Assembly (NCBI RefSeq): GCF_021272185.1
Contig: NZ_JAJSEC010000002.1
Span: 1 to 64,000, forward strand
DNA length: 64,000 nucleotides
From: Roseivivax sp. GX 12232
GTDB taxonomy: Bacteria > Pseudomonadota > Alphaproteobacteria > Rhodobacterales > Rhodobacteraceae
Direction of reading: 5' to 3'
Each line of letters opens with the position of its first letter. Positions within the stretch are counted from its first letter, which is position 1. Shown in pieces: positions 26,784 to 34,348 of the stretch. The notes below the pieces were generated by a model. The model saw only the letters and a program-made list of their open reading frames with translations, had not been told where the DNA came from and searched no databases. Both the position numbers and the translations under genes were made by a program.

Positions 26784-27314
26784 GCCCCGTGTCATGGCAC
26801 GGCGGGCCGCAGCGTCAAGCCGCAAATTGCCCCGCCAGGCCGCCCGGAACGCGCCCGGCGCAGCATTCCGCTGCCGCCTCGGGCAGGGGCCGAACCCCTG
26901 GGCCTGGGCGCGCATTGGACCGCCGCTTCACAGGGACCGTCGGCGCCGCGCCCCCCTCTCGGCAACAGACGCGCCCGCAGATCCCGCGCGCCGCCGCGCC
27001 ACCGGGCGCGCCCGCCCCCGGGCCCCCGAAAGCCGCCCAACCCGGCGCGCCGCCCGCCGGACACCCCCTCCGCCGCCACCAACAAGCACCCAGCGCAATC
27101 CCCCCGGGCGCACCGCCCCCAAACCGCACCCCCGGCCAGCCACAAGCGCTCACCGAGACCCACCAAGGTGCCCCGCCCGCAAGGCCGCGCACCCTTCCAC
27201 CCTTCATCTTGGCAAAAATACCCTCGGGGTGAATTGGCGGCGCCAGCCGCCAAGAGGGGCAGAGCCCCTGCACACACCAAGAAAACGCCCAGAACCCCCC
27301 CGAAGCGCCCCGCC
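26784..27314. other. Gap between dnaB and alr
   Basis: 531 bp, strongly C-rich on the plus strand, with no believable gene. Contains element copy b at 27202-27268. No clear alr promoter was identified. Confidence 0.6.
27202..27268 (+). repeat. Dispersed core-plus-hairpin element, copy b (long form)
   Basis: Core CTTCATCTTGGCAAAAATAC plus CCTCGGGG (27202-27229), then hairpin TTGGCGGC-4-GCCGCCAA (27234-27253) and hairpin GGGGC-AGA-GCCCC (27256-27268). Nearly identical in inverted orientation to copy d at 44397-44462. Lies just beyond the dnaB stop. Confidence 0.8.
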
Positions 27315-28805
27315 TCAGAAGCCGCCCTGATCCTGCTGCCAGGGCTTCACCAGGTTGCCGAAGCGGGTGAACTGGCCCTCGAAGGACAGTTCCACCGAGC
27401 CGATCGGCCCGTGGCGCTGCTTGCCGATGATCACCTCGGCCTTGGCGTGCAGGCGCTCCATGCGCTCCTGCCATTCGGCCATCTTCTCGAGGTTGTCGTC
27501 CGAGGGCTTCTCGCGTTCGGCGTAATATTCCTCGCGGAAGACGAACATTACCACGTCGGCGTCCTGCTCGATCGAGCCCGATTCCCGCAGGTCCGAGAGC
27601 TGCGGGCGCTTGTCGTCGCGGCTCTCCACGGTCCGCGAGAGCTGCGAGAGCGCGATCACCGGGATGTCGAGTTCCTTGGCGATGGCCTTCAGGCCCATGG
27701 AGATCTCGGCGATCTCCTGCACCCGGTTGTCGCCCTTGCCGGAGCCGCGCACCAGCTGCAGGTAGTCGACCATCAGCACGTCGAGCCCATGGGTCCGCTT
27801 CAGCCGCCGCGCCCGGGCGGCGAGCTGGGCGATCGGGATCGCGGCGGTGTCGTCGATGTAGAGCGGGCAGGCCTCGAGCGATTTCGCGGCCTCGACGAAG
27901 CGGCGGAATTCCTCTTCGGTCATGTCGCCGCGGCGGATCTGCTCCGAGGGCACCTCGGCGGCCTCGGACAGGATCCGCGCGGCCAGCTGTTCGGCCGACA
28001 TCTCGAGCGAGTAGAAGCCCACGACGCCGCCTTCGATCGCGCCCTCGGTGCCGTCGGGGCGGGTGCCGCGCTTGTAGGCCTTGGCGACGTTGAAGGCGAT
28101 GTTGGTCGCGAGCGAGGTCTTGCCCATCGAGGGGCGCCCGGCGAGGATCAGAAGGTCCGACTTGTGCAGACCGCCGAGCTTCTTGTCGAGGTCGATGAGC
28201 CCGGTGGAGATCCCCGCCAGCCCGCCGTCGCGCTGGTAGGCGGCATTGGCGACGTTCACCGCGTCGGTGACCGCGCGCAGGAAGGAGACGAAGCCCTGTT
28301 CGGCCTGGCCCTGTTCGGCCATCCGGTAGAGCGCCTGTTCGGCCTCGATGATCTGTTCCTTGGGCTCGGAGGCCACGTCCACCTTGGCGGCCTTCTCCGA
28401 GATTTCCCGCCCGAGGCCGATCAGGTCGCGGCGCACCGCGAGGTCGTAGATCATCTGCGCGTAGTCGCGCACCGCGAAGGACGAGACCGCCGCGCCCGCG
28501 AGCCGCACCAGGTAGTTCGGCCCGCCCAGTTCCTTCAGCCCCTCGTCGTCCTGCATGAAGGCCTTGAGGGTGACCGGCGAGGCGAGGTTGTTCTTGGCGA
28601 TCCGCGCGGCGGCGACCTCGAAGATGCGCGCATGCACCGGGTCGTAGAAATGCTTCGACGAGATCACCGAGGCGACCCGGTCGTAGATGTCGTTGTTGGT
28701 CAACACCGCGCCAAGCAGCTGCTGCTCGGCCTCGATGGAATGCGGCATCGTGTCGGGAGACTGGATCTCGGCGCCGGTGGCGTTGAAGGAGGTGATCTCG
28801 TTCAT
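27315..28805 (-). CDS. dnaB: Replicative DNA helicase DnaB
   Basis: Hexameric 5'-3' helicase of the replication fork. At 496 aa it has full length. The N-terminal DnaG-binding domain starts near PHSIEAEQQLLGAVL (22-36). The RecA-like motor has Walker A AGRPSMGKTS near residue 222, Walker B VLMVDYLQL, and the late ESGSIEQDADVVMFVFREEYY motif. No intein is present. ATG start. The upstream 473-bp gap contains a DnaA-box-like sequence and a short hairpin. Confidence 0.97.
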   Translation of the reverse strand: MNEITSFNATGAEIQSPDTMPHSIEAEQQLLGAVLTNNDIYDRVASVISSKHFYDPVHARIFEVAAARIAKNNLASPVTLKAFMQDDEGLKELGGPNYLVRLAGAAVSSFAVRDYAQMIYDLAVRRDLIGLGREISEKAAKVDVASEPKEQIIEAEQALYRMAEQGQAEQGFVSFLRAVTDAVNVANAAYQRDGGLAGISTGLIDLDKKLGGLHKSDLLILAGRPSMGKTSLATNIAFNVAKAYKRGTRPDGTEGAIEGGVVGFYSLEMSAEQLAARILSEAAEVPSEQIRRGDMTEEEFRRFVEAAKSLEACPLYIDDTAAIPIAQLAARARRLKRTHGLDVLMVDYLQLVRGSGKGDNRVQEIAEISMGLKAIAKELDIPVIALSQLSRTVESRDDKRPQLSDLRESGSIEQDADVVMFVFREEYYAEREKPSDDNLEKMAEWQERMERLHAKAEVIIGKQRHGPIGSVELSFEGQFTRFGNLVKPWQQDQGGF

Positions 28806-29278
28806 TCCTGCCCCTCGGAGGTCACATCGGTCAGGAGTGAGGGAATAGATTCCGGCGGCATTTCAATCAACTTGTATCTTTCTGGGGATAGCTTGTGGAC
28901 AACCCCGATTGGGGTTCATCTTGCGGTCAGGGCAGGGGCTGCGTCAACATCTGGTCGGGGCGGGGCCTTTGTCTTGGCGTCATCCTGCCGGGAAACATAG
29001 CGTTCCGCCTGGCGCGACCCGGCACGCATTGCGGTGGGTCACTGCGAGGCGCGCGCGGTGAGCGGTGCGGGTCGGTGGTCGGTTTCGGCAAGAGCCCGAG
29101 CGGGGTTTTCAGGTCGAGTTGGGCATGGATTCGGAGCGGCTGAAGGTGTCGGGCACCCTATGCCTTTAAGGGAATAACGCGCCCCGAGGTTGGCCCGTCG
29201 GGACAGGTCTCGGACACCGCCTCTAGGCGCCCAGAGCCTCTCGGGCCGCGGCCCGTCCCGCGTTCCCGCCCCCGGGCC
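28806..29278. other. Upstream region of dnaB
   Basis: 473 bp between the dnaB start and the pyrE stop. It holds a DnaA-box-like TGTGGACAA (28894-28902) touching a perfect inverted repeat AACCCC-GATT-GGGGTT (28901-28916), in the relatively AT-rich 100 bp nearest dnaB where its promoter should lie. Nothing is recognised from 28930 to 29278. Confidence 0.4.
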
Positions 29279-29959
29279 TCAGCCCTGCGCGCGGGCGGCC
29301 TGCCAGGCGCGGGGATCGTTCAGGAAGCTCTCGACCTCGGCCAGGGTCTCGGCGTCGAAGGCCTCGCGCCGGCGCGCTTCGGCCAGCACGTCCCACCAGG
29401 TGCAGAGGTGGTGCAGTTCCACGCCGTGATCAGCCAGGGTCTTCGGCGTCTCGGGGAAAATGTCGTAGTAGAAGATCACCGCCGTATGCCCGCAGCTCGC
29501 CCCGGTCTCGCGGATCGCGTCGACGAAGGAGAGCTTCGAGCCGCCGTCGGTGGTCAGGTCCTCGACCAGGAGCACCCGCTGCCCCTCGCTCATCGCCCCC
29601 TCGATTCGCGCATTGCGCCCGTAGCCCTTGGGCTTCTTGCGCACATAGGTCATCGGCAGTTCCATCCGCTCGGCGACCAGGGCGGCGAAGGGGATGCCCG
29701 CGGTCTCCCCGCCGGCGACGTTGTCGAAGGCCTCGAGCCCGGCGTTGCGCATCACCGTCATGGTCAGGAAGTCCATCAGCGTGGCGCGGATGCGCGGGAA
29801 GGAGATCAGCTTCCGGCAGTCGATATAGGACGGCGAGGGCAGGCCCGAGGCCAGCGTGTAGGGCTCGCGCGTGTTGAAGTTCACCGCCTCGATGTCGAGC
29901 AGCATCGCCGCGGTCAGACGGGCGATTTCCTCGGCTGCGGGATAGCTCGTGGGGATCAT
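29279..29959 (-). CDS. pyrE: Orotate phosphoribosyltransferase
   Basis: Converts orotate and PRPP to OMP in pyrimidine synthesis. The 226-aa protein has the PRPP-binding loop [18 protein letters not shown] in the C-terminal half and the N-terminal substrate segment [21 protein letters not shown]. It belongs to the slightly longer form found in alphaproteobacteria. It is directly downstream of pyrC with a 71-bp gap and the same direction, so pyrC-pyrE forms an operon. Confidence 0.95.
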   Translation of the reverse strand: MIPTSYPAAEEIARLTAAMLLDIEAVNFNTREPYTLASGLPSPSYIDCRKLISFPRIRATLMDFLTMTVMRNAGLEAFDNVAGGETAGIPFAALVAERMELPMTYVRKKPKGYGRNARIEGAMSEGQRVLLVEDLTTDGGSKLSFVDAIRETGASCGHTAVIFYYDIFPETPKTLADHGVELHHLCTWWDVLAEARRREAFDAETLAEVESFLNDPRAWQAARAQG

Positions 29960-30030
29960 GTCGGGCCTCGTATCAAGTCGCGCGTTTCCGTCCGGTTAGC
30001 CCGAAAGCTCCGGCGGGGGAAGGGTGCGGT

Positions 30031-31065
30031 TCAGCTCACCCGCCAATGCAGCGGGAAGCCCGGGTCGAAGACCGTCACCGGCCCGTCGCCGCTCTCGATC
30101 TTGGCGGGGTAGTCGACCGGCTCGCCCTTCTGCAGCGTGATGCGCGCCTCGTTGGGCGGCAGCCCGTAGAAGCCCGGCCCGTTGAGCGACGCGAAGGCCT
30201 CGAGCCGGTCGAGCGCGTCCTCCTGTTCGAAGACCTCGGCCAGGATCGACAGCGTGTTGGTGGCGGTGAAACAGCCCGCGCAGCCGCAGCCGGTCTCTTT
30301 CGCGGCATCCACATGCGGGGCGCTGTCGGTGCCGAGGAAAAAGCAGCTCTCGCCGCTCGTGGCCGCAGAGCGCAGCGCCAGGCGGTGGATCTCGCGCTTG
30401 GCCACGGGCAGGCAGTAGTAATGCGGGCGGATGCCGCCGACGAGCAGGTTGTTGCGGTTGATCACCAGGTGATGCGTGGTGATCGTCGCCGCGAGGTCGG
30501 GCCCGCCGGCGCGCACATAGGCCACGCCGTCGCGGGTGGTGATATGCTCCATGACCACCCGCAGCCCCGGGGTCGCCTCGCGCAGCGGCGCCAGCACCTG
30601 GTCGATGAAGACCTTCTCGCGGTCGAAGATGTCGACCGCGGGGTCGGTGACCTCGCCGTGCACGCAGAGCGGCAGGCCGATCTCGGCCATGGTCTCGAGC
30701 GTGCCGCGCACCAGGTCAAAATCCTTCACCCCTGAGGCGGAATTGGTCGTGGCGCCCGCCGGGTAGAGCTTCACCGCCTTGATCAGCCCGCTCTCATGCG
30801 CAGCGCGGACGTCGGCGGGGTCGGTGTCCTCGGTGAGGTAGAGCGTCATCAGCGGCTCGAAATCCGCACCCTCGGGCAGGGCGGCCAGGATGCGGTCGCG
30901 GTAGGCCGCGGCCTCGGCGCCGGTGACCACCGGGGGCACCAGGTTCGGCATGATGATCGCGCGGGCGAAATGCCGGGAGGTTTCGGGCAGGACGGCCTTC
31001 AGCATCGCGCCGTCGCGCAGATGCAGGTGCCAGTCGTCGGGGCGGCGGAGGGTCAGCGTGCTCAT
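30031..31065 (-). CDS. pyrC: Dihydroorotase (class II)
   Basis: Cyclises carbamoyl aspartate to dihydroorotate. The 344-aa product begins with the zinc motif [14 protein letters not shown] (His15 and His17). The carboxylated Lys is in [17 protein letters not shown], further His ligands are in LCVHGEVTD and [11 protein letters not shown], and the catalytic Asp in [10 protein letters not shown]. Type II (E. coli-like), so independent of aspartate transcarbamylase. First gene of pyrC-pyrE. Confidence 0.96.
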   Translation of the reverse strand: MSTLTLRRPDDWHLHLRDGAMLKAVLPETSRHFARAIIMPNLVPPVVTGAEAAAYRDRILAALPEGADFEPLMTLYLTEDTDPADVRAAHESGLIKAVKLYPAGATTNSASGVKDFDLVRGTLETMAEIGLPLCVHGEVTDPAVDIFDREKVFIDQVLAPLREATPGLRVVMEHITTRDGVAYVRAGGPDLAATITTHHLVINRNNLLVGGIRPHYYCLPVAKREIHRLALRSAATSGESCFFLGTDSAPHVDAAKETGCGCAGCFTATNTLSILAEVFEQEDALDRLEAFASLNGPGFYGLPPNEARITLQKGEPVDYPAKIESGDGPVTVFDPGFPLHWRVS

Positions 31066-31194
31066 GGCGCTGGCGTTAGCACGCGCCCCGCCGCCGCGCC
31101 AGCGTCATGCCCGGCCCGCGCGAACGCGATTGAGCGGGCGGGACGGATCGGGCACAACCGGGGCAGAGATCCCCAGCCAGGAGGCGCGCCGAAG

Positions 31195-31470
31195 ATGATC
31201 CTGACCCTGCTTGTCGCCGCCGCCGCGGGCTACGCGGTCGAGCCGCTCCTGCCCCGCCTGACCGAGTTCCTCTGGCGCAACCTGCCCGAGGAACGCCTGC
31301 CCGACGAGGCCGGGCGCCGGGTGCTGGGCTTCGCGCTGGCCCTGGCGGCGGCCTCGGCGCTTCTGTGGGTGCTGCGCGCCGACCAGCACCCGCTGCCGCT
31401 GATCGCGGGCGGTCTGGTGGGCTATTTCCACGAAGAGCTGCGCGCCGCCATCGCCGCCCGGCGGAACTGA
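31195..31470 (+). CDS. Small two-helix membrane protein
   Basis: A 91-aa protein with AGGAGG 10 bp upstream of the ATG, which supports translation. A hydrophobic N-terminus (LTLLVAAAAGYAVEPLL) and a second helix (FALALAAASALLWVL) flank a charged loop, and the end is HEELRAAIAARRN. No family recognised. Divergent from pyrC across 129 bp and convergent with the next gene, with 13 bp between stop codons. Confidence 0.72.
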   Translation: MILTLLVAAAAGYAVEPLLPRLTEFLWRNLPEERLPDEAGRRVLGFALALAAASALLWVLRADQHPLPLIAGGLVGYFHEELRAAIAARRN

Positions 31471-31483
31471 GGCGAAGCCCCGC

Positions 31484-32509
31484 TCAGCGCGCGGCGGCGA
31501 CCTCGGGGTCGCCCGGACCGGCGGGCGCGCCGGGGCCCGAGCCCTCGGGGTCCTCGCCTTCGCCGCTCTCGCCCTCGATCCGGCGCAGGGCGCGCAGCCT
31601 GCGGCGGAAACGCGGCGCGGTCTTCCGGGCGGTCACGAACTCGCAGAGGATGCGCACCAGTTCCAGCCTCTGGTCCATCTCCAGCCGCGCGAGCAGACGC
31701 CGCAGGTAGGGACCGTAGTCGCGCCGGGCGCGCAGGAAGCGGGCGAAGCTCAGCCGTGTCAGGTCGCCCTCGGCGGCGGCGGTGAGGATCTCGTCCAGCA
31801 CCTCCATCTCGATCAGCGCGGCCTGCAGCGTGGTGCCGAGGAAGGGCACCCGGTGGCGCATCACGTTGGGCCGGTGAAAGAGCGCCGCATGCATCGCGTC
31901 GAGCGGCTCGCGGCTGTCGTAAATCACATGGCCGCGCTCGGCGCCTTCGATCATGTCGGGCGCATAGCCGTAGCGGTCGGTGAAGGTCATCCGCCGCTGC
32001 TCGGTGAAGCGTTCGTCCCATTCGGTCACCCGGGGATCGAGCGTCGCCTGCGGCTGCAGCGCCACCACCACCGCACCCGGGGCGGCGACCGAATAGGCCG
32101 CGGCGGCATAGCCGCAGGGGCCCGCGCCGTAGAACAGCACCCGGTCGAAATCGTCGAAGAAGCCGTCGTCGGTGAGCTGGTCGAAGAAGGCGTAGACCTC
32201 TTCGGCGCGGAACCAGGTGTCGTTCTTGGAGACCACCGAGAGAAGCGACCAGCCGTTGGTCTCGGCCACTTCGAGCCCGAGCGGGCGGCAGCTCTCGCTG
32301 AGCGCGCCGATGCCCGCGAAACTCTCGAAGCTCACGAGCAGCGTGTCGCCCTCCTCGTGGAACAGCGCGTGGTGCTTCGACCCCAAAGGCTCGAAGAATC
32401 CCAAGGCCTCGCCCACGGTCTCGAGCCGCGACCGCCAGGTCGGATAATCGAGACCGGTCAGCTCGACGTTCCAGGGATGTCCTTCGGGCATGGGGCCACT
32501 CGTCCTCAT
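31484..32509 (-). CDS. Alpha/beta-hydrolase-like conserved protein
   Basis: A 341-aa protein with a Rossmann-like or alpha/beta-hydrolase-like core: beta strand plus turn VLFYGAGPCGYAAAAYSVA (near 126-144), then VVALQPQATLDPRV. The turn resembles the GxSxGGYAA elbow of hydrolases but has no serine, so classical catalysis is doubtful. From memory, relatives in Rhodobacteraceae are often named phosphoadenosine phosphosulfate reductase, yet no PAPS-reductase motif is visible. The ATG at 32509 is chosen; a TTG at 32569 would add 20 residues. It lies 98 bp downstream of the glycosyltransferase operon, probably in the same transcript. A Pro/Gly/Glu-rich tail ends the protein. Confidence 0.65.
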   Translation of the reverse strand: MRTSGPMPEGHPWNVELTGLDYPTWRSRLETVGEALGFFEPLGSKHHALFHEEGDTLLVSFESFAGIGALSESCRPLGLEVAETNGWSLLSVVSKNDTWFRAEEVYAFFDQLTDDGFFDDFDRVLFYGAGPCGYAAAAYSVAAPGAVVVALQPQATLDPRVTEWDERFTEQRRMTFTDRYGYAPDMIEGAERGHVIYDSREPLDAMHAALFHRPNVMRHRVPFLGTTLQAALIEMEVLDEILTAAAEGDLTRLSFARFLRARRDYGPYLRRLLARLEMDQRLELVRILCEFVTARKTAPRFRRRLRALRRIEGESGEGEDPEGSGPGAPAGPGDPEVAAAR

Positions 32510-32607
32510 TCGCGGGCGTTCTTCGGGCGACGCTTTCGAAGCGGGACATTCGCCCGTCAATTTGTTCAAAATGCGCCTGTTGCGCGGAAATTCAAAGGGG
32601 GCGCTGC

Positions 32608-33657
32608 CTAGTCGCGGCCCAATTCGCGCGCCTTGAGGCCATAGGCTTTCAGCGTGCGCGCGCTTTCGGCGCTGACCTCGCGGCTGAGGGGCGCCATGAG
32701 GAGCCGCCCCATGAGCGCGCGGTAGGGCTCCTGCAGCATGAGCGCCTCGAAGTGCGCGCGGCGCCAGGCGACGGCCTCCGCGTGCAGCCGGGCCAGCGTC
32801 GGATCCTCCGCCAGCTCGGCGCGGATCTCGGCGGCGCGGGGGGCGAGACGGTCGAGGCTGCGGTCCTCTTCGGCGGCGAAGTTGCGTTCGACCCAGTAAT
32901 CAAGCCCCAGGAGGTCATCGGAATGCACCGCCCGCCCGCGGTCTGCCTTGAGCACGTATTCCTCCATCGAGGCCAGCGGGTAGTGGTTGAGCTGCGCCAG
33001 CGCGTGGTTGTCCTGCCCGAAGTCCGAGAAGATCCGCCGCTCGGCGAACTGCGCGTCGAGCGCCCGTCCGCTGCCGTCGAACCAGCGCGCCTCGGCGATC
33101 CGGTCGGGTTTCGGCCCGCGCGGCCGGTGCACGCCGGGGCCGCGATAGACGCCGTCGTTGCGGTAGAGCGTCTTGAACATCGCCGCGCGCCAGGGCCAGT
33201 GCAGCACCCGGGGCGCGGCGCGGGTGAAGCGGGCGGGCAGGGGGCGATCCTCGTAGCGCACCGTTCCGGCATTGCCGAAGAGCCGCCAGGTCAGGGTGAT
33301 CGCCGTGGCCTCGGGCAGCGCCTCGATCAGGTCGGGCAGGGTGCCCGCGCCCATGTGGACGTTGATGTATTCGTCGATGTCGAGCGGCAGGATCCAGTCG
33401 GCGCGCTTCAGCTCGGCCCGCCGCGCGGCGTCCTTGAGCGCGGTGAACTGGATGCCGCCCTTGTCGTAGGGCCCGGGGTTCGGGACATGGGTGAGATGCC
33501 CCAGCTCCGCCAGCCGGTCGAGCATGGCCTCGGTGCCATCGGCGCAATCGTTGGAATAGGCCAGCACATGGGTGATGCCCGCTGCCCGGACATGGGAGAG
33601 CCAGTCGAGCAGATAGGCCGCCTCGTTGCGGACACAGAGAATACCCAGGATATGCAA
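32608..33657 (-). CDS. GT2-like glycosyltransferase (Glyco_tranf_2_4 type)
   Basis: A 349-aa cytoplasmic glycosyltransferase. The nucleotide-sugar fold starts at once with LGILCVRNEAAYLLDWL (4-20), the family-specific YSNDCADGTEAMLDRL (34-49) follows, and the metal-binding motif is in LPLDIDEYINV (90-100). The C-terminal ~120 residues are helical. The start is an uncommon TTG at 33657, forced because strand 1 begins at residue 3 and the preceding FkbM gene ends 4 bp upstream. Fifth gene of the glycan operon. Donor and acceptor unknown. Confidence 0.87.
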   Translation of the reverse strand: MHILGILCVRNEAAYLLDWLSHVRAAGITHVLAYSNDCADGTEAMLDRLAELGHLTHVPNPGPYDKGGIQFTALKDAARRAELKRADWILPLDIDEYINVHMGAGTLPDLIEALPEATAITLTWRLFGNAGTVRYEDRPLPARFTRAAPRVLHWPWRAAMFKTLYRNDGVYRGPGVHRPRGPKPDRIAEARWFDGSGRALDAQFAERRIFSDFGQDNHALAQLNHYPLASMEEYVLKADRGRAVHSDDLLGLDYWVERNFAAEEDRSLDRLAPRAAEIRAELAEDPTLARLHAEAVAWRRAHFEALMLQEPYRALMGRLLMAPLSREVSAESARTLKAYGLKARELGRD

Positions 33658-33661
33658 AGGC

Positions 33662-34348
33662 TTAGAAGTCCCTCTTGAAGCTGACGACCTTGCCCTGCGA
33701 GACCCGGGGGAAATAGCTCAGCCCGGCGCGGGCCATGGCGTCGAAGACCGCCTGCACCCCGGGCTGGCCGATCCACTGGGGGTGCAGCTCGATCACCGCG
33801 GCGCGCAGGCCCGAGAGGTCGGCCGCGGGCAGAAGCTGGGCCTCGGCGCCTTCGATGTCGCAGACCAGGAAGGTCGGGCGCAGCCGCGCGATGACCTCGG
33901 AGATGGGCTGCTGGGGCACCTCGCAGGTCTCGGTGATCTGATCTTCGTCGACCCCGCGATCGAGCGAGGAGGCCAGGAGGTTGCCGCGCAGGTAGAAGGG
34001 CACCGAGCCCGTCGCTCCGGTGCTGAGGACCGCGTTGACCGCCTCGGCGGGGGCGGCGGCGTTCAGCGCGTGCACCTGCCGGATGTAGGGCAGGAGCCGG
34101 GGGTTCGCCTCAAAGGTCTCGAGCGCCTCGAGCGGGCGGCGGGTGGCCATGAGCGTCGACATGAAGCCGATGCCGCCGCCGAGCTCCAGCACCCGGTCGC
34201 CGCGCCGCACCAGGCGGCCCACGGCCTCAGCCTCGCGGGCCTCGTAGCTGCCCGCCCGCAGTCGCTTCTCGAGCCCCGGGGTCAGCACCTCGGTGCGGGG
34301 AAAGCGCAGCCCCTGCGGGGTCTCGATGATCTCGCGGGTCTCCGGCAT
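33662..34348 (-). CDS. FkbM family SAM-dependent methyltransferase
   Basis: A 228-aa O-methyltransferase of the FkbM family, often modifying sugars of surface glycans or secondary metabolites. The SAM motif VLELGGGIGFMS is at 53-64, and the FkbM-typical LVCDIEGAEAQLL is near 160-172. The C-terminus ends in GLSYFPRVSQGKVVSFKRDF-like beta strands. Its ATG overlaps the stop of the fused glycosyltransferase gene (ATGA). Likely role: methyl-capping a sugar made by its neighbours (inference). Confidence 0.85.
   Translation of the reverse strand: MPETREIIETPQGLRFPRTEVLTPGLEKRLRAGSYEAREAEAVGRLVRRGDRVLELGGGIGFMSTLMATRRPLEALETFEANPRLLPYIRQVHALNAAAPAEAVNAVLSTGATGSVPFYLRGNLLASSLDRGVDEDQITETCEVPQQPISEVIARLRPTFLVCDIEGAEAQLLPAADLSGLRAAVIELHPQWIGQPGVQAVFDAMARAGLSYFPRVSQGKVVSFKRDF

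Noticed and set aside
25581-29000. Plus-strand open frame of about 1140 codons
   Set aside because: It runs opposite alr and dnaB, both unmistakable, and across their spacer. The translation is His/Arg/Asp/Gly-biased as expected for an antisense shadow.
28895-29143. Small open frame upstream of dnaB
   Set aside because: No ribosome site, Gly/Ser/Cys-biased composition, overlaps the expected dnaB promoter.
31484-32569. Annotation as phosphoadenosine phosphosulfate reductase
   Set aside because: No PAPS-loop or catalytic Cys motif of that family is seen; the visible core is alpha/beta-hydrolase-like.
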